Shown piece by piece: positions 43,045-51,325 of a DNA stretch of 64,000 nt. Location of the stretch: NCBI RefSeq assembly GCF_036985595.1, contig NZ_BTPU01000002.1, positions 57,415 through 121,414 on the forward strand, given 5' to 3'. The first letter of the stretch is position 1; every line of letters starts with the position of its first letter. The translations under genes and the position numbers were made by a program. Origin of the DNA: Vallitalea maricola. GTDB taxonomy: Bacteria > Bacillota > Clostridia > Lachnospirales > Vallitaleaceae. Below the pieces are notes generated by a model that saw only the letters and a program-made list of their open reading frames with translations, had not been told where the DNA came from and searched no databases.

Positions 43045-45315
43045 ATGAGCAGTATCAATTTATGGGGATATACAGAAAAATATTTCCAGAAGGAAAAATA
43101 TCCCCTAAATGAAACTTTATTTGCACTGGGAAATGGTTATATTGGGACTAGAGGAAGTTTTGAAGAAAAATCTGATTTCGGTGGGTATGATGGAACCTTC
43201 ATAAATGGTTTTTATGATTATTATGATTTATCATATGGTGAAAAATATAATGGATATCCAGACAGAAGTCATGCAATGTTAAATGTAACTAATGGAAAAA
43301 AAATTGAAATATATATTAATGATGAAAGATTCAGTCTAGAAAATGGTACTATTAAAGACTATGTTAGAGAAATAGATTTCAAGAAAGGTATACTCACCAG
43401 GAGAGTAACATGGATATCAGAAAAAGGTGATGAGATTCTATATGAGAGTGAAAGATTAGTAAGCTTTTATGAGAAACATCTTATGATATCAAAGATTAGA
43501 ATAACCCCTTTGAATTTTGATGGTGATATAAGGGTTGTTTCATACCTTGAAGGAGATGTCAAGAACATTACTAAAGAGAATGATCCAAGAATCGGTGTTG
43601 AATTTCAAGGTGATGAACTAAAGGTTTTAGAGTGTAAGATAGATAATAATAGAGGAGAAATAATTTCTAGAACAAAATCCTCTAATTTGGGTTTAATATG
43701 TTTAATGGCAAATAATATCAAGTGTGATGACCAGTACGATTCATTTTATGAACAAAATGATAAAAGTGTAAGTCATGTGTTCAATATAAAAGCAGAAAAA
43801 AACAAGGTAATAGAACTTGAAAAATATATTGTATATAAATCCTATGAAAATGAGTTGAACGATAATCTATACTCAGAGGTAATAGGCATAATAGAAGAAG
43901 CTTTTATAAAAAAATATGATTTCTATAAACAAAAGCAAAAAGAATTTATAGAAAATTTCTGGTTTAATACTGATATTCTTATAGATGGAGATGATGCTAC
44001 TCAACAAGGTATCAGATTCAATATGTTTCATTTACTTCAATCTGTTGGCAGAGATTCATTAACTAATATTTCAGCAAAAGGGCTTACAGGAGAGGGGTAT
44101 GAAGGACATTATTTCTGGGATACAGAGATATATATACTTCCGTTTTTTCTATATACCAACCCTGATATTGCTAAGCAATTAGTGAATTATAGATATAATC
44201 TACTAGATTCAGCTAGAAAAAGAGCCAAAGAGATGCAGTATAAAAAGGGAGCATTATATCCTTGGAGAACCATAAACGGTGAAGAGTGTTCTGCATATTT
44301 TCCGGCAGGTACAGCACAATATCATATAAATGGTGATATAGCATACACAGTTTGTAAGTATGTAGAAGCCACTAATGATGAAGAGTTCATGGTTGAAAAA
44401 GGAGCTGAAATACTCATTGAGACAGCAAGACTATGGCTTGAAATAGGTCATTTCAATAGTAAAGGGGAATTCCATATCTGTTGTGTAACAGGTCCTGATG
44501 AATATACAGCTATAGTAAATAATAATGTATATACTAACTTGATGGCAGCAAATAACTTACATAATGCATATAAAGTAGCTATGCTACTACAAAAAAAATA
44601 TCCAGCACAATATAAGAAGCTGGTAGATAAAATAAATATTGAAGAATCGGAAATAGATAATTTTGAAGTGGCTGCAAACGAAATGTATGTACCATATGAT
44701 GAACATAGAAAATTATATCCCCAAGATGATAGCTTTTTTGATAAACCTAAATGGGATTTTATAGATAGTGAGGATAAGCATCCTTTATTAATGCATTACC
44801 ATCCTCTTAATATATATAGAGCACAGGTTTGTAAACAAGCAGACCTAATACTTGCAGAATTTTTACTAGGTGGTTATTTTGATAGAGAACAGAAAATGAG
44901 AGATTACGATTATTATGAAAAGATAACTACTCATGACTCTTCATTATCTACATGTATATTCAGTATAATGGCTAATGAACTAGGGTTGTACGACAAGGCG
45001 TATGATTACTTTGGTGATTCAGTGCGGACAGATATTGATAATTTACATAATAACACTTCTGCTGGTATCCATACTGCTAATATGGCAGGGGCTTGGATGT
45101 CGATAATATATGGTTTTGCAGGTATGCGAGTAGAAGATGGGGTACTTAGATTTTCACCTCATCTACCTAATCAATGGAATAGTTATAGATTCAGGGTTTC
45201 TTTCCAAGGAAGGATAATAGAAGTTTGTGTCACTAAGGATAATACTGAATTTAAAATACTTCACGGTGAACCTATAATGATATATAATGAAGAAAAATCA
45301 ATTAAGGTGGTATAG
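43045..45315 (+). CDS. Glycoside hydrolase family 65 phosphorylase
   Basis: A 756-residue enzyme of the maltose/kojibiose/nigerose/trehalose phosphorylase family. The catalytic general acid is E486 in G-P-D-E-Y-T. The F-W-D-T-E-I motif lies before the barrel, and H-D-S-S-L-S and T-S-A-G-I-H-T form the phosphate site. These enzymes cleave an alpha-glucosyl disaccharide with phosphate to glucose and beta-glucose 1-phosphate in the cytoplasm. Which linkage is cut cannot be read here. A beta-phosphoglucomutase, usually nearby, is absent; instead two phosphoesterase genes follow. Confidence 0.92.
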   Translation: MSSINLWGYTEKYFQKEKYPLNETLFALGNGYIGTRGSFEEKSDFGGYDGTFINGFYDYYDLSYGEKYNGYPDRSHAMLNVTNGKKIEIYINDERFSLENGTIKDYVREIDFKKGILTRRVTWISEKGDEILYESERLVSFYEKHLMISKIRITPLNFDGDIRVVSYLEGDVKNITKENDPRIGVEFQGDELKVLECKIDNNRGEIISRTKSSNLGLICLMANNIKCDDQYDSFYEQNDKSVSHVFNIKAEKNKVIELEKYIVYKSYENELNDNLYSEVIGIIEEAFIKKYDFYKQKQKEFIENFWFNTDILIDGDDATQQGIRFNMFHLLQSVGRDSLTNISAKGLTGEGYEGHYFWDTEIYILPFFLYTNPDIAKQLVNYRYNLLDSARKRAKEMQYKKGALYPWRTINGEECSAYFPAGTAQYHINGDIAYTVCKYVEATNDEEFMVEKGAEILIETARLWLEIGHFNSKGEFHICCVTGPDEYTAIVNNNVYTNLMAANNLHNAYKVAMLLQKKYPAQYKKLVDKINIEESEIDNFEVAANEMYVPYDEHRKLYPQDDSFFDKPKWDFIDSEDKHPLLMHYHPLNIYRAQVCKQADLILAEFLLGGYFDREQKMRDYDYYEKITTHDSSLSTCIFSIMANELGLYDKAYDYFGDSVRTDIDNLHNNTSAGIHTANMAGAWMSIIYGFAGMRVEDGVLRFSPHLPNQWNSYRFRVSFQGRIIEVCVTKDNTEFKILHGEPIMIYNEEKSIKVV

Positions 45316-45358
45316 AATTGATATCTTAATTGTTAGTCATTGATAAGGAGACATGCAT

Positions 45359-46234
45359 ATGAAAGATTTAACGTTTTATGGAACCAGTGCTGCGGAAGGG
45401 ATACCAAGTCCTTTCTGTGACTGTTATTTATGTAGAAATGCCAGAGAAAAAGGTGGTAAAGAAGTTAGAAAACGTTCTATGTTCAGGATAAATGAGGAAA
45501 TAACATTAGACCTAGGAGCAGATTCTTTTGTTCAAGCTATAATGTATGGTGATTTTATTAATCTGGAACATGTTTTAGTTACTCATACACACGAAGACCA
45601 TTTTGCTTATATGATGATGAATGTAAGAAATATGGCTACTCATAGAATTGATAGACCTCTGAATTATTATATGACCGATAAAGCTTATGATATATTGGAA
45701 TTCTATAGAAAAAGCAAACCCATACTAAAGGGTTGTGTAAATGAATTAATAGAAAGAAATATTATAGCTTTTCATAGATTGGAATTTAATAACACATATA
45801 CCATAAGTAATATAGAGGTAACCCCATTAAAAGGGAACCATTATGGAAATATGCAGGAAAATAGTGCTAATTATATTGTGAAACTTCCTAATGGCAAAAT
45901 ATTATTTTATGGGCTTGATACAGGTTATTATCTAGATGAAACATTTGAAGTTCTGAAGAAATATCATATTGATTATTATATTAGTGAATGTACATTTGGT
46001 ACTGCAAAAGGCAGAGGATTAAAACCTGATGGACATTTGGACGTAGAAAGCTGCAAATTAGTTTTCAAGAAGCTATTAGAGCAACATACCATTGATGAAG
46101 ATACTAAGATATATCTGACACATATTAATCATTGCCACTTGTCCACTCATGAAGATTTAGTAGAAATATTTAATAATACTGATTTACCATGTGAAATTAA
46201 TGTTGCATACGATGGTATGTCAATAAAAGAATAA
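45359..46234 (+). CDS. PhnP-like metallo-beta-lactamase-fold phosphodiesterase
   Basis: About 291 residues. The N-terminus has a PhnP-like zinc knuckle, C-D-C-Y-L-C-x-x-A-R, and a metal site H-T-H-E-D-H (about residue 78), followed by further His/Asp metal ligands and a late H-I-N-H-C-H. PhnP opens phosphoribosyl 1,2-cyclic phosphate during phosphonate breakdown; no phosphonate genes are here, so the substrate may be another cyclic sugar phosphate. The ATG at 45359 is chosen over 45353 because AAGGAG lies 8 bases before it. It sits about 40 bases after the GH65 gene. Confidence 0.82.
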   Translation: MKDLTFYGTSAAEGIPSPFCDCYLCRNAREKGGKEVRKRSMFRINEEITLDLGADSFVQAIMYGDFINLEHVLVTHTHEDHFAYMMMNVRNMATHRIDRPLNYYMTDKAYDILEFYRKSKPILKGCVNELIERNIIAFHRLEFNNTYTISNIEVTPLKGNHYGNMQENSANYIVKLPNGKILFYGLDTGYYLDETFEVLKKYHIDYYISECTFGTAKGRGLKPDGHLDVESCKLVFKKLLEQHTIDEDTKIYLTHINHCHLSTHEDLVEIFNNTDLPCEINVAYDGMSIKE

Positions 46235-46277
46235 CGTAGGCTAAAATTTGACGAATACATAGAAAGAAGATGAAAAA

Positions 46278-46949
46278 TTGTTTAAATATGATTTGCATAT
46301 TCATACCAGTGAAACAAGTTCTTGTGCAAGAGTTTCTGCTTCTGATATGATAAAAATATATAAAAGTGAAGGATATCAAGGAGTTGTTATTACTGACCAC
46401 TTCAAGAAATTCTTTTTTAAAAACAGTGAAGGTAATACTTGGGAAGAAAAAGTTGATGATTTTCTAAAAGGATATAGAGCTGCAAAAGAAGAAGGTAAGA
46501 AACAATCAATGGATGTTCTCTTAGGTATGGAAATAGCTTTTATGGAATATGATGAACCAGGAAATGATTATTTAGTTTATGGTATTACGGAAAAAATACT
46601 TAAAGAAATGCCTAATCTTTTAGAACTAGGAATAGAGGGACTTAGTGAGTTTTGTCGTGAAAATGGATTACTGTTATATCAAGCTCATCCCCTAAGGAAA
46701 AATTGTAGATTGGTTGATATTAATCTTTTGGATGGAGTGGAAGTACATAATGGTAATCCTAGACATGATTCCCATAATGATGAGATACAAAAGATTGCTG
46801 AAGAAAATAATCTAAAAATGACATCAGGTTCTGATTATCATGAATTGGGTGATGAAAGTAATGGAGGGATTATTACTCCAAAACGTATTAGGACAAATGA
46901 AGATTTGCTAAGAGTGTTAAGAAATAGTGAATATGAGTTATACTATTAA
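46278..46949 (+). CDS. PHP-domain phosphoesterase
   Basis: A 223-residue polymerase-and-histidinol-phosphatase domain protein. The metal motif H-I-H-T-S near residue 7, V-I-T-D-H-F, the Glu of G-M-E-I-A-F, the Q-A-H-P segment and the S-G-S-D-Y-H motif near the end are all present. PHP enzymes hydrolyse phosphoesters, and some act on cyclic ribose phosphates (PhnPP type). The start is TTG at 46278; the GAAAGAAG before it is a weak ribosome site. It follows the PhnP-like gene by 43 bases and ends the operon. Confidence 0.82.
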   Translation: MFKYDLHIHTSETSSCARVSASDMIKIYKSEGYQGVVITDHFKKFFFKNSEGNTWEEKVDDFLKGYRAAKEEGKKQSMDVLLGMEIAFMEYDEPGNDYLVYGITEKILKEMPNLLELGIEGLSEFCRENGLLLYQAHPLRKNCRLVDINLLDGVEVHNGNPRHDSHNDEIQKIAEENNLKMTSGSDYHELGDESNGGIITPKRIRTNEDLLRVLRNSEYELYY

Positions 46950-46988
46950 TATTATTATATAAAAATTGATAATAACTTTACTCGTAAT

Positions 46989-47041
46989 TTGACAATATAA
47001 ATGTGGTGTGATAAACTTCTTGTAGGTCTATTGTAATAGAT
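46989..47041 (+). promoter_or_regulatory. Promoter and BlaI-type operator of the regulator pair
   Basis: TTGACA (46989-46994), 17 bases, TAAACT (47012-47017), then the palindrome-like GTCTATTGTAATAGAT (47026-47041) over the start of transcription. The block from the -10 through the palindrome is nearly identical to that at 48972-49001 upstream of the protease gene. BlaI/MecI repressors bind such dyads. Confidence 0.8.
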
Positions 47042-47061
47042 TTAATTAGGAGGCAATAATA

Positions 47062-47424
47062 ATGAATGAACAATATAAATTATTTGATGCGGAATACAAA
47101 TTCATGTTAATAATATGGGAGAATGAGCCTATTAATTCAACTCAATTAGTTAAACTTTGTAATGAAGAGCTTGGTTGGAAAAAATCTACCACGTATACGG
47201 TACTAAAAAAATTGCAAAATCGTAATATATTGCAAAATGAAAAGGCAATTGTAACTTCGTTGGTTAAATTTAATGAAGTAAGAAAATATGAAAGTGAACA
47301 ACTTTTGGATAAAGCATTCAATAGTTCTTTGCCAAAGTTTTTAGCAACCTTTCTCAATGACAAGAAAATTACAGATGAAGAGGCAGAAGAATTAAAGCGT
47401 ATCATTGATGAGAGTAGGGGTTAA
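47062..47424 (+). CDS. blaI: BlaI/MecI-family repressor
   Basis: A 120-residue winged-helix repressor. L-F-D-A-E-Y-K-F-M-L-I-I-W and N-S-T-Q-L-V-K-L-C...K-K-S-T-T-Y-T-V-L-K-K-L match the BlaI DNA-binding half; the C-terminal helices dimerise and hold the protease cut site. In known systems BlaR1 signalling leads to cleavage of BlaI. GGAGG lies before the ATG. A BlaR1-like gene begins 7 bases after the stop. The target operator is likely the dyad at 47026-47041 and its twin at 48986. Confidence 0.92.
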   Translation: MNEQYKLFDAEYKFMLIIWENEPINSTQLVKLCNEELGWKKSTTYTVLKKLQNRNILQNEKAIVTSLVKFNEVRKYESEQLLDKAFNSSLPKFLATFLNDKKITDEEAEELKRIIDESRG

Positions 47425-47430
47425 CATACT

Positions 47431-48927
47431 ATGGGAACTATAAAAGATATTTTTTTGTTTGTCCTTAATATGAGTTTAACAGCAACTTTTGTTGCTGTTA
47501 TTGTTATATCCATAAGGTTATTATTATTAAAGAGATTGCCAAAGTTCTATGTATGCTTTTTGTGGTGGATTTTATTATTTAGATTAATCAGTCCTGTTTC
47601 AATGACAAATAATTTTAGCTTAATGAATATAGCTAAGCCAGCAATGGAAGAAGATATATCAATTAGTTACTTACATGATAATATCTCAACAATGCCATTA
47701 ACAAAAATGGTATTCCACTCAGATATTAGTTATGACTCAATCACACCAGATAGTCATATAATAGATAACGCAGATATTGATTGGAATTTTAATATAATAC
47801 TTATAGCGAGTATCGTTTGGTTATTAGGTATAGTGGTTTTGGTTGTGTATAATATGATTTCATATATAAAAACATTATCACATATTCGTACAGCAACTAT
47901 TTGTAGAGTACCAATCATAAATGATATAAAGAAAGTACTTAAGATAAAGAGAGATATAAAAATATATGAAACTGATATGATTGATAGTCCTTTTGTATGT
48001 GGTATCCTGACTCCGAGAATATATATACCAGTAAGTATTGATGAATGTCAGTTTCCATATATTTTGACACATGAATGTGTACATATTAAACGAAAAGATT
48101 ATATAATAAAACCTTTTTCATATCTATTACTTATTATGCACTGGTTTAATCCATTAGTGTGGGTAGCAATAAAACTATTTAATCAAGATATTGAAATGGC
48201 ATGTGATGAAAAAGTTATTAGTATATCAGGTGAAAATACCATAAAGGAATATTCTCATACCTTACTTTCCTTTGGTATCAAAAAAAAGGTGGCTTTTTTT
48301 GGCTTATATCCATCTTTTGGTAAGAGTCATTTGGTGGTGAGAATCAATCATATATTAAAATTTAGGAAGCGGTCAATATCTGAGAAAATCTTAGTAACTA
48401 TGTTTGTAGTTGGAATAGGATTTTGTCTTATAACGAATCCTTCAATGAGTCAAGCTAAAAAAATTACACAAGACTGGAAGGGTAGTTATACTCAATGGAG
48501 TGATATCTACGAAGATTATTTCTACAAAGGTTCCAAGATAGAAGCATTAGAAGTTAAAGAACCTAAATATGATAATCCAGTAAGTATGAAAGTCATTTCA
48601 AAAGATTATGATGTAGATAATCATGTAGGTATTGATATACTAGCATATGAAGGGGAAATGATAACAGCTGTAGAAAGTGGACGAGTATCATTTGTTGGTG
48701 AAGCAGGAAGTTTTAAATGTTTGATAAAGATTGACCATGGTAACGGTTATGAGACTTGGTATGGAAATTGTAAGGAGGTAAAAGTTAAAGAAACTGAAGA
48801 AATTGTTAAGGGGGAACCAATCGCGGTAATTGGTAGTGAAGGAACGGGTCCTCATTTGCATTTTTCTATTATACATAAAGGGGAATTCCTTAATCCAAAA
48901 GAATATATGGATGTTGAATTCCAATAA
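47431..48927 (+). CDS. BlaR1-like M56 membrane protease with C-terminal M23 domain
   Basis: A 498-residue protein. The N-terminal BlaR1-like M56 part has membrane segments at about 8-32, 38-55, 120-142 and 310-335, and the cytoplasmic zinc-protease motif H214-E-C-V-H218. Where classical BlaR1 has an external penicillin-binding domain, this protein has a LytM/M23 domain (about 395-498) with H398-x3-D402 and H475-L-H477, the full M23 zinc ligands. That domain family cuts peptidoglycan cross-bridges. The sensor could therefore detect wall fragments or cut wall, which is inference. It is encoded directly after the BlaI-like gene. Confidence 0.9.
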   Translation: MGTIKDIFLFVLNMSLTATFVAVIVISIRLLLLKRLPKFYVCFLWWILLFRLISPVSMTNNFSLMNIAKPAMEEDISISYLHDNISTMPLTKMVFHSDISYDSITPDSHIIDNADIDWNFNIILIASIVWLLGIVVLVVYNMISYIKTLSHIRTATICRVPIINDIKKVLKIKRDIKIYETDMIDSPFVCGILTPRIYIPVSIDECQFPYILTHECVHIKRKDYIIKPFSYLLLIMHWFNPLVWVAIKLFNQDIEMACDEKVISISGENTIKEYSHTLLSFGIKKKVAFFGLYPSFGKSHLVVRINHILKFRKRSISEKILVTMFVVGIGFCLITNPSMSQAKKITQDWKGSYTQWSDIYEDYFYKGSKIEALEVKEPKYDNPVSMKVISKDYDVDNHVGIDILAYEGEMITAVESGRVSFVGEAGSFKCLIKIDHGNGYETWYGNCKEVKVKETEEIVKGEPIAVIGSEGTGPHLHFSIIHKGEFLNPKEYMDVEFQ

Positions 48928-48948
48928 AAAATATATAAATATAATTTG

Positions 48949-49001
48949 TTGACAAGAAAGGTCTATTGTAGTAAACTTATTCTAGGTTTATTGCAATAGA
49001 C
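48949..49001 (+). promoter_or_regulatory. Promoter and BlaI-type operators of the protease gene
   Basis: TTGACA (48949-48954), 17 bases, TAAACT (48972-48977). One dyad-like site GTCTATTGTAGTAAAC (48961-48976) covers the spacer and -10, and a second GTTTATTGCAATAGAC (48986-49001) covers the start. The core is shared with the blaI-like promoter, so this gene is probably in the same regulon. Confidence 0.8.
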
Positions 49002-49062
49002 TTTTTTATTAACAAGAAATACTTATGTAACTATGACTAACAAAAAGTTTTGAGGAGGAGCA

Positions 49063-51240
49063 ATGAGAAATAGAATATTTATAATAACCATGTTTTTATT
49101 AATGGTATTTCAGATTAAGTTAAATGCACAAGGAAGTAATTGGCCAATTAAAGATAAGGCTTTTGGAGAAAATGTTTTATATGGACCAGAAGATAAGGTT
49201 TATAACAAATACTTGAAAAAGGATGAGAAGTTTTTACAATATGCTATCGTTGGAGATGAGAATTCTGAGATAATAGCTGTTGAATCAGGTGTTGTTGAAT
49301 ATGTAAAACCTGTATTTAATCCTAATTTTTATACTAGTTACCAATATGATACTCTAAAAGAAGGTATTAAAATCATGGAAAAACACAATATTGACAATAA
49401 GTTCTTGACCATGGGAATATGTGTCAACATTGGTTCGGGTGTAAAAGTATATTATACAGGTATTGAACCAGGAACAGAGAAAATTAAAAAAGGCGATAAA
49501 ATACAAGTTGGTGATTTATTAGGAAAGATGGGACATTCTTCAAAAGAGATAGAAAAATGCAGCCTCATTATTTCTTATGAATCAAAAAATAAATTAATTA
49601 AACCTATGATGAATAATAAAAATAACAAGGTAAATAACATATTGAAAGAGAAAGATTACAGAAACCATAAAATATCAATTGAGGATCAGCATAAAGCTTT
49701 TCAAATATTTAAAGATTCATTGTACGAAGGTCATCCTGCATTAACAGCATATGTAGATAGAGACACATTAGAAAAGAGTTTTGATAAAGTTGAAAGTAAG
49801 CTGGTAAAACCAATGACAGCCAATGAGTTTTTTGTCATTCTTAATGATATAATTCATTTAATTAGCGATAATCATACTTATATAACAAAGACTTATTTAG
49901 CTGATGATACCAAGTTATACAATAAGCCTTATGATTTTCCAATTCAATTGGGTGTTGTTAATGGGAAATGTTATGTTCTTAAAGAGTATATAGATATTGA
50001 TAATCTACATGTAGGTGATCAGGTTACTGCCATTAATGAAAGGTCTATAGACAAGATTATAAATGACTTGAAAAAGGCTACCGGTAAAGGTGATGGGCTG
50101 ATTCAAACTTTTAGTGAAAGATATCTGTTAACAGAGTCAAAAGCTTATGGTAGTGGATTTGAAACTCTATATGATATAGTGTATATGCCTAATGCTGGAG
50201 AACATTTGGATATGACCCTTGCTAATGGTAAAAAAATTCAATGGGTATTGAAAAAAGAAAACATTATTAAGAATACAGGAAAAAGAAAATGGATACCTTG
50301 GGAAAGCAAAATGTTAACAAATAATATCCTTTACCTAAGAATAAATGGAATGAGTTTAGATGATAGAGTTTTATCAGATATTGAAAAACTTTTATTAACT
50401 ACAGAAGCACAAAATTTAATATTGGATATACGTAAAAATCCAGGAGGAGAAGCCAAAAATATTCAAAGATTATTTTCACTTTTTGCAAAAGAAGAATTCT
50501 CCGTAGACAAGCGTTTTGAAGTAAAAAGCAATGGTAAATACGATTTTTTTGAGTACGCAGAAAATATGATTCCTGATAGCAGTAAATTTCCCCAATATAT
50601 ATATGATAAAGATAAAGATTGTTATTACTTAGATGGGGAAACTTCAGATAATGGATTCAAGACCTATAAACCAAATGCTGAGGGCATTTATGAAGGTAAT
50701 GTTTATGTGCTTACTTCTGAGTTTACTGGGTCTGCGGCTTCATCATTTGCCAGTCTTTTTCATGAAAAAAGAAGAGGAACAATCATTGGAAAAGAAGGTG
50801 CTGGAGGATATCATATGATGTGTGGTCTTGAGTTTGCATATGTAGTCCTACCTAACACAGGATTACAGCTAAGGATACCTCTTGTTAAGACAATAAGTGC
50901 TAATCAGGCAAAGGATATACCTTACGGAAGAGGGGTAATACCTGATATATCTGTGTCAATAAGCATTGAAGATATATTATCAGATGAAGATATATTTTTG
51001 AAGAACGTGGTTTCTTATGTTACGGATGGTGAATTACAGGGAAATATAGTTAGTAAATGGGCTTTGTCAGAAATCAAAGAATCTGTAAGTAAAAATTTAA
51101 TTATACTTAAGTTGTTTGATAATCTTAGGGACTACATTACAAGAGAAGAATTTTGCCATATGATTATGGATTTATATGATAAGATAGATAGAAAACCTAT
51201 AACCCAAATATTTAATCCCTTTGATAAATTTATGAAATAG
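49063..51240 (+). CDS. Secreted S41 peptidase with degenerate M23 domain
   Basis: A 725-residue protein with an N-terminal signal segment (about 1-23, ending N-A-Q-G). Residues about 30-180 have the LytM/M23 strand pattern (A-V-E-S-G-V-V-E, I-K-K-G-D-K-I-Q-V-G-D-L-L-G) but lack the zinc-binding H-x3-D and H-x-H, so this domain is probably a non-catalytic wall-binding or sensing module. The rest (about 220-660) is an S41 tail-specific protease: D-I-R-K-N-P-G-G and the nucleophile S557 in F-T-G-S-A-A, then I-I-G-K-E-G-A-G-G. GAGGAGG precedes the ATG, and the promoter carries BlaI-type operators. Confidence 0.85.
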   Translation: MRNRIFIITMFLLMVFQIKLNAQGSNWPIKDKAFGENVLYGPEDKVYNKYLKKDEKFLQYAIVGDENSEIIAVESGVVEYVKPVFNPNFYTSYQYDTLKEGIKIMEKHNIDNKFLTMGICVNIGSGVKVYYTGIEPGTEKIKKGDKIQVGDLLGKMGHSSKEIEKCSLIISYESKNKLIKPMMNNKNNKVNNILKEKDYRNHKISIEDQHKAFQIFKDSLYEGHPALTAYVDRDTLEKSFDKVESKLVKPMTANEFFVILNDIIHLISDNHTYITKTYLADDTKLYNKPYDFPIQLGVVNGKCYVLKEYIDIDNLHVGDQVTAINERSIDKIINDLKKATGKGDGLIQTFSERYLLTESKAYGSGFETLYDIVYMPNAGEHLDMTLANGKKIQWVLKKENIIKNTGKRKWIPWESKMLTNNILYLRINGMSLDDRVLSDIEKLLLTTEAQNLILDIRKNPGGEAKNIQRLFSLFAKEEFSVDKRFEVKSNGKYDFFEYAENMIPDSSKFPQYIYDKDKDCYYLDGETSDNGFKTYKPNAEGIYEGNVYVLTSEFTGSAASSFASLFHEKRRGTIIGKEGAGGYHMMCGLEFAYVVLPNTGLQLRIPLVKTISANQAKDIPYGRGVIPDISVSISIEDILSDEDIFLKNVVSYVTDGELQGNIVSKWALSEIKESVSKNLIILKLFDNLRDYITREEFCHMIMDLYDKIDRKPITQIFNPFDKFMK

Positions 51241-51325
51241 TATTTATTGAGTTATTACTTATAGCAACTAAGAGAGGAGAAAACCCTTTATAATTGGGGT
51301 TACTAAATAAAATATGAGGCATAGT

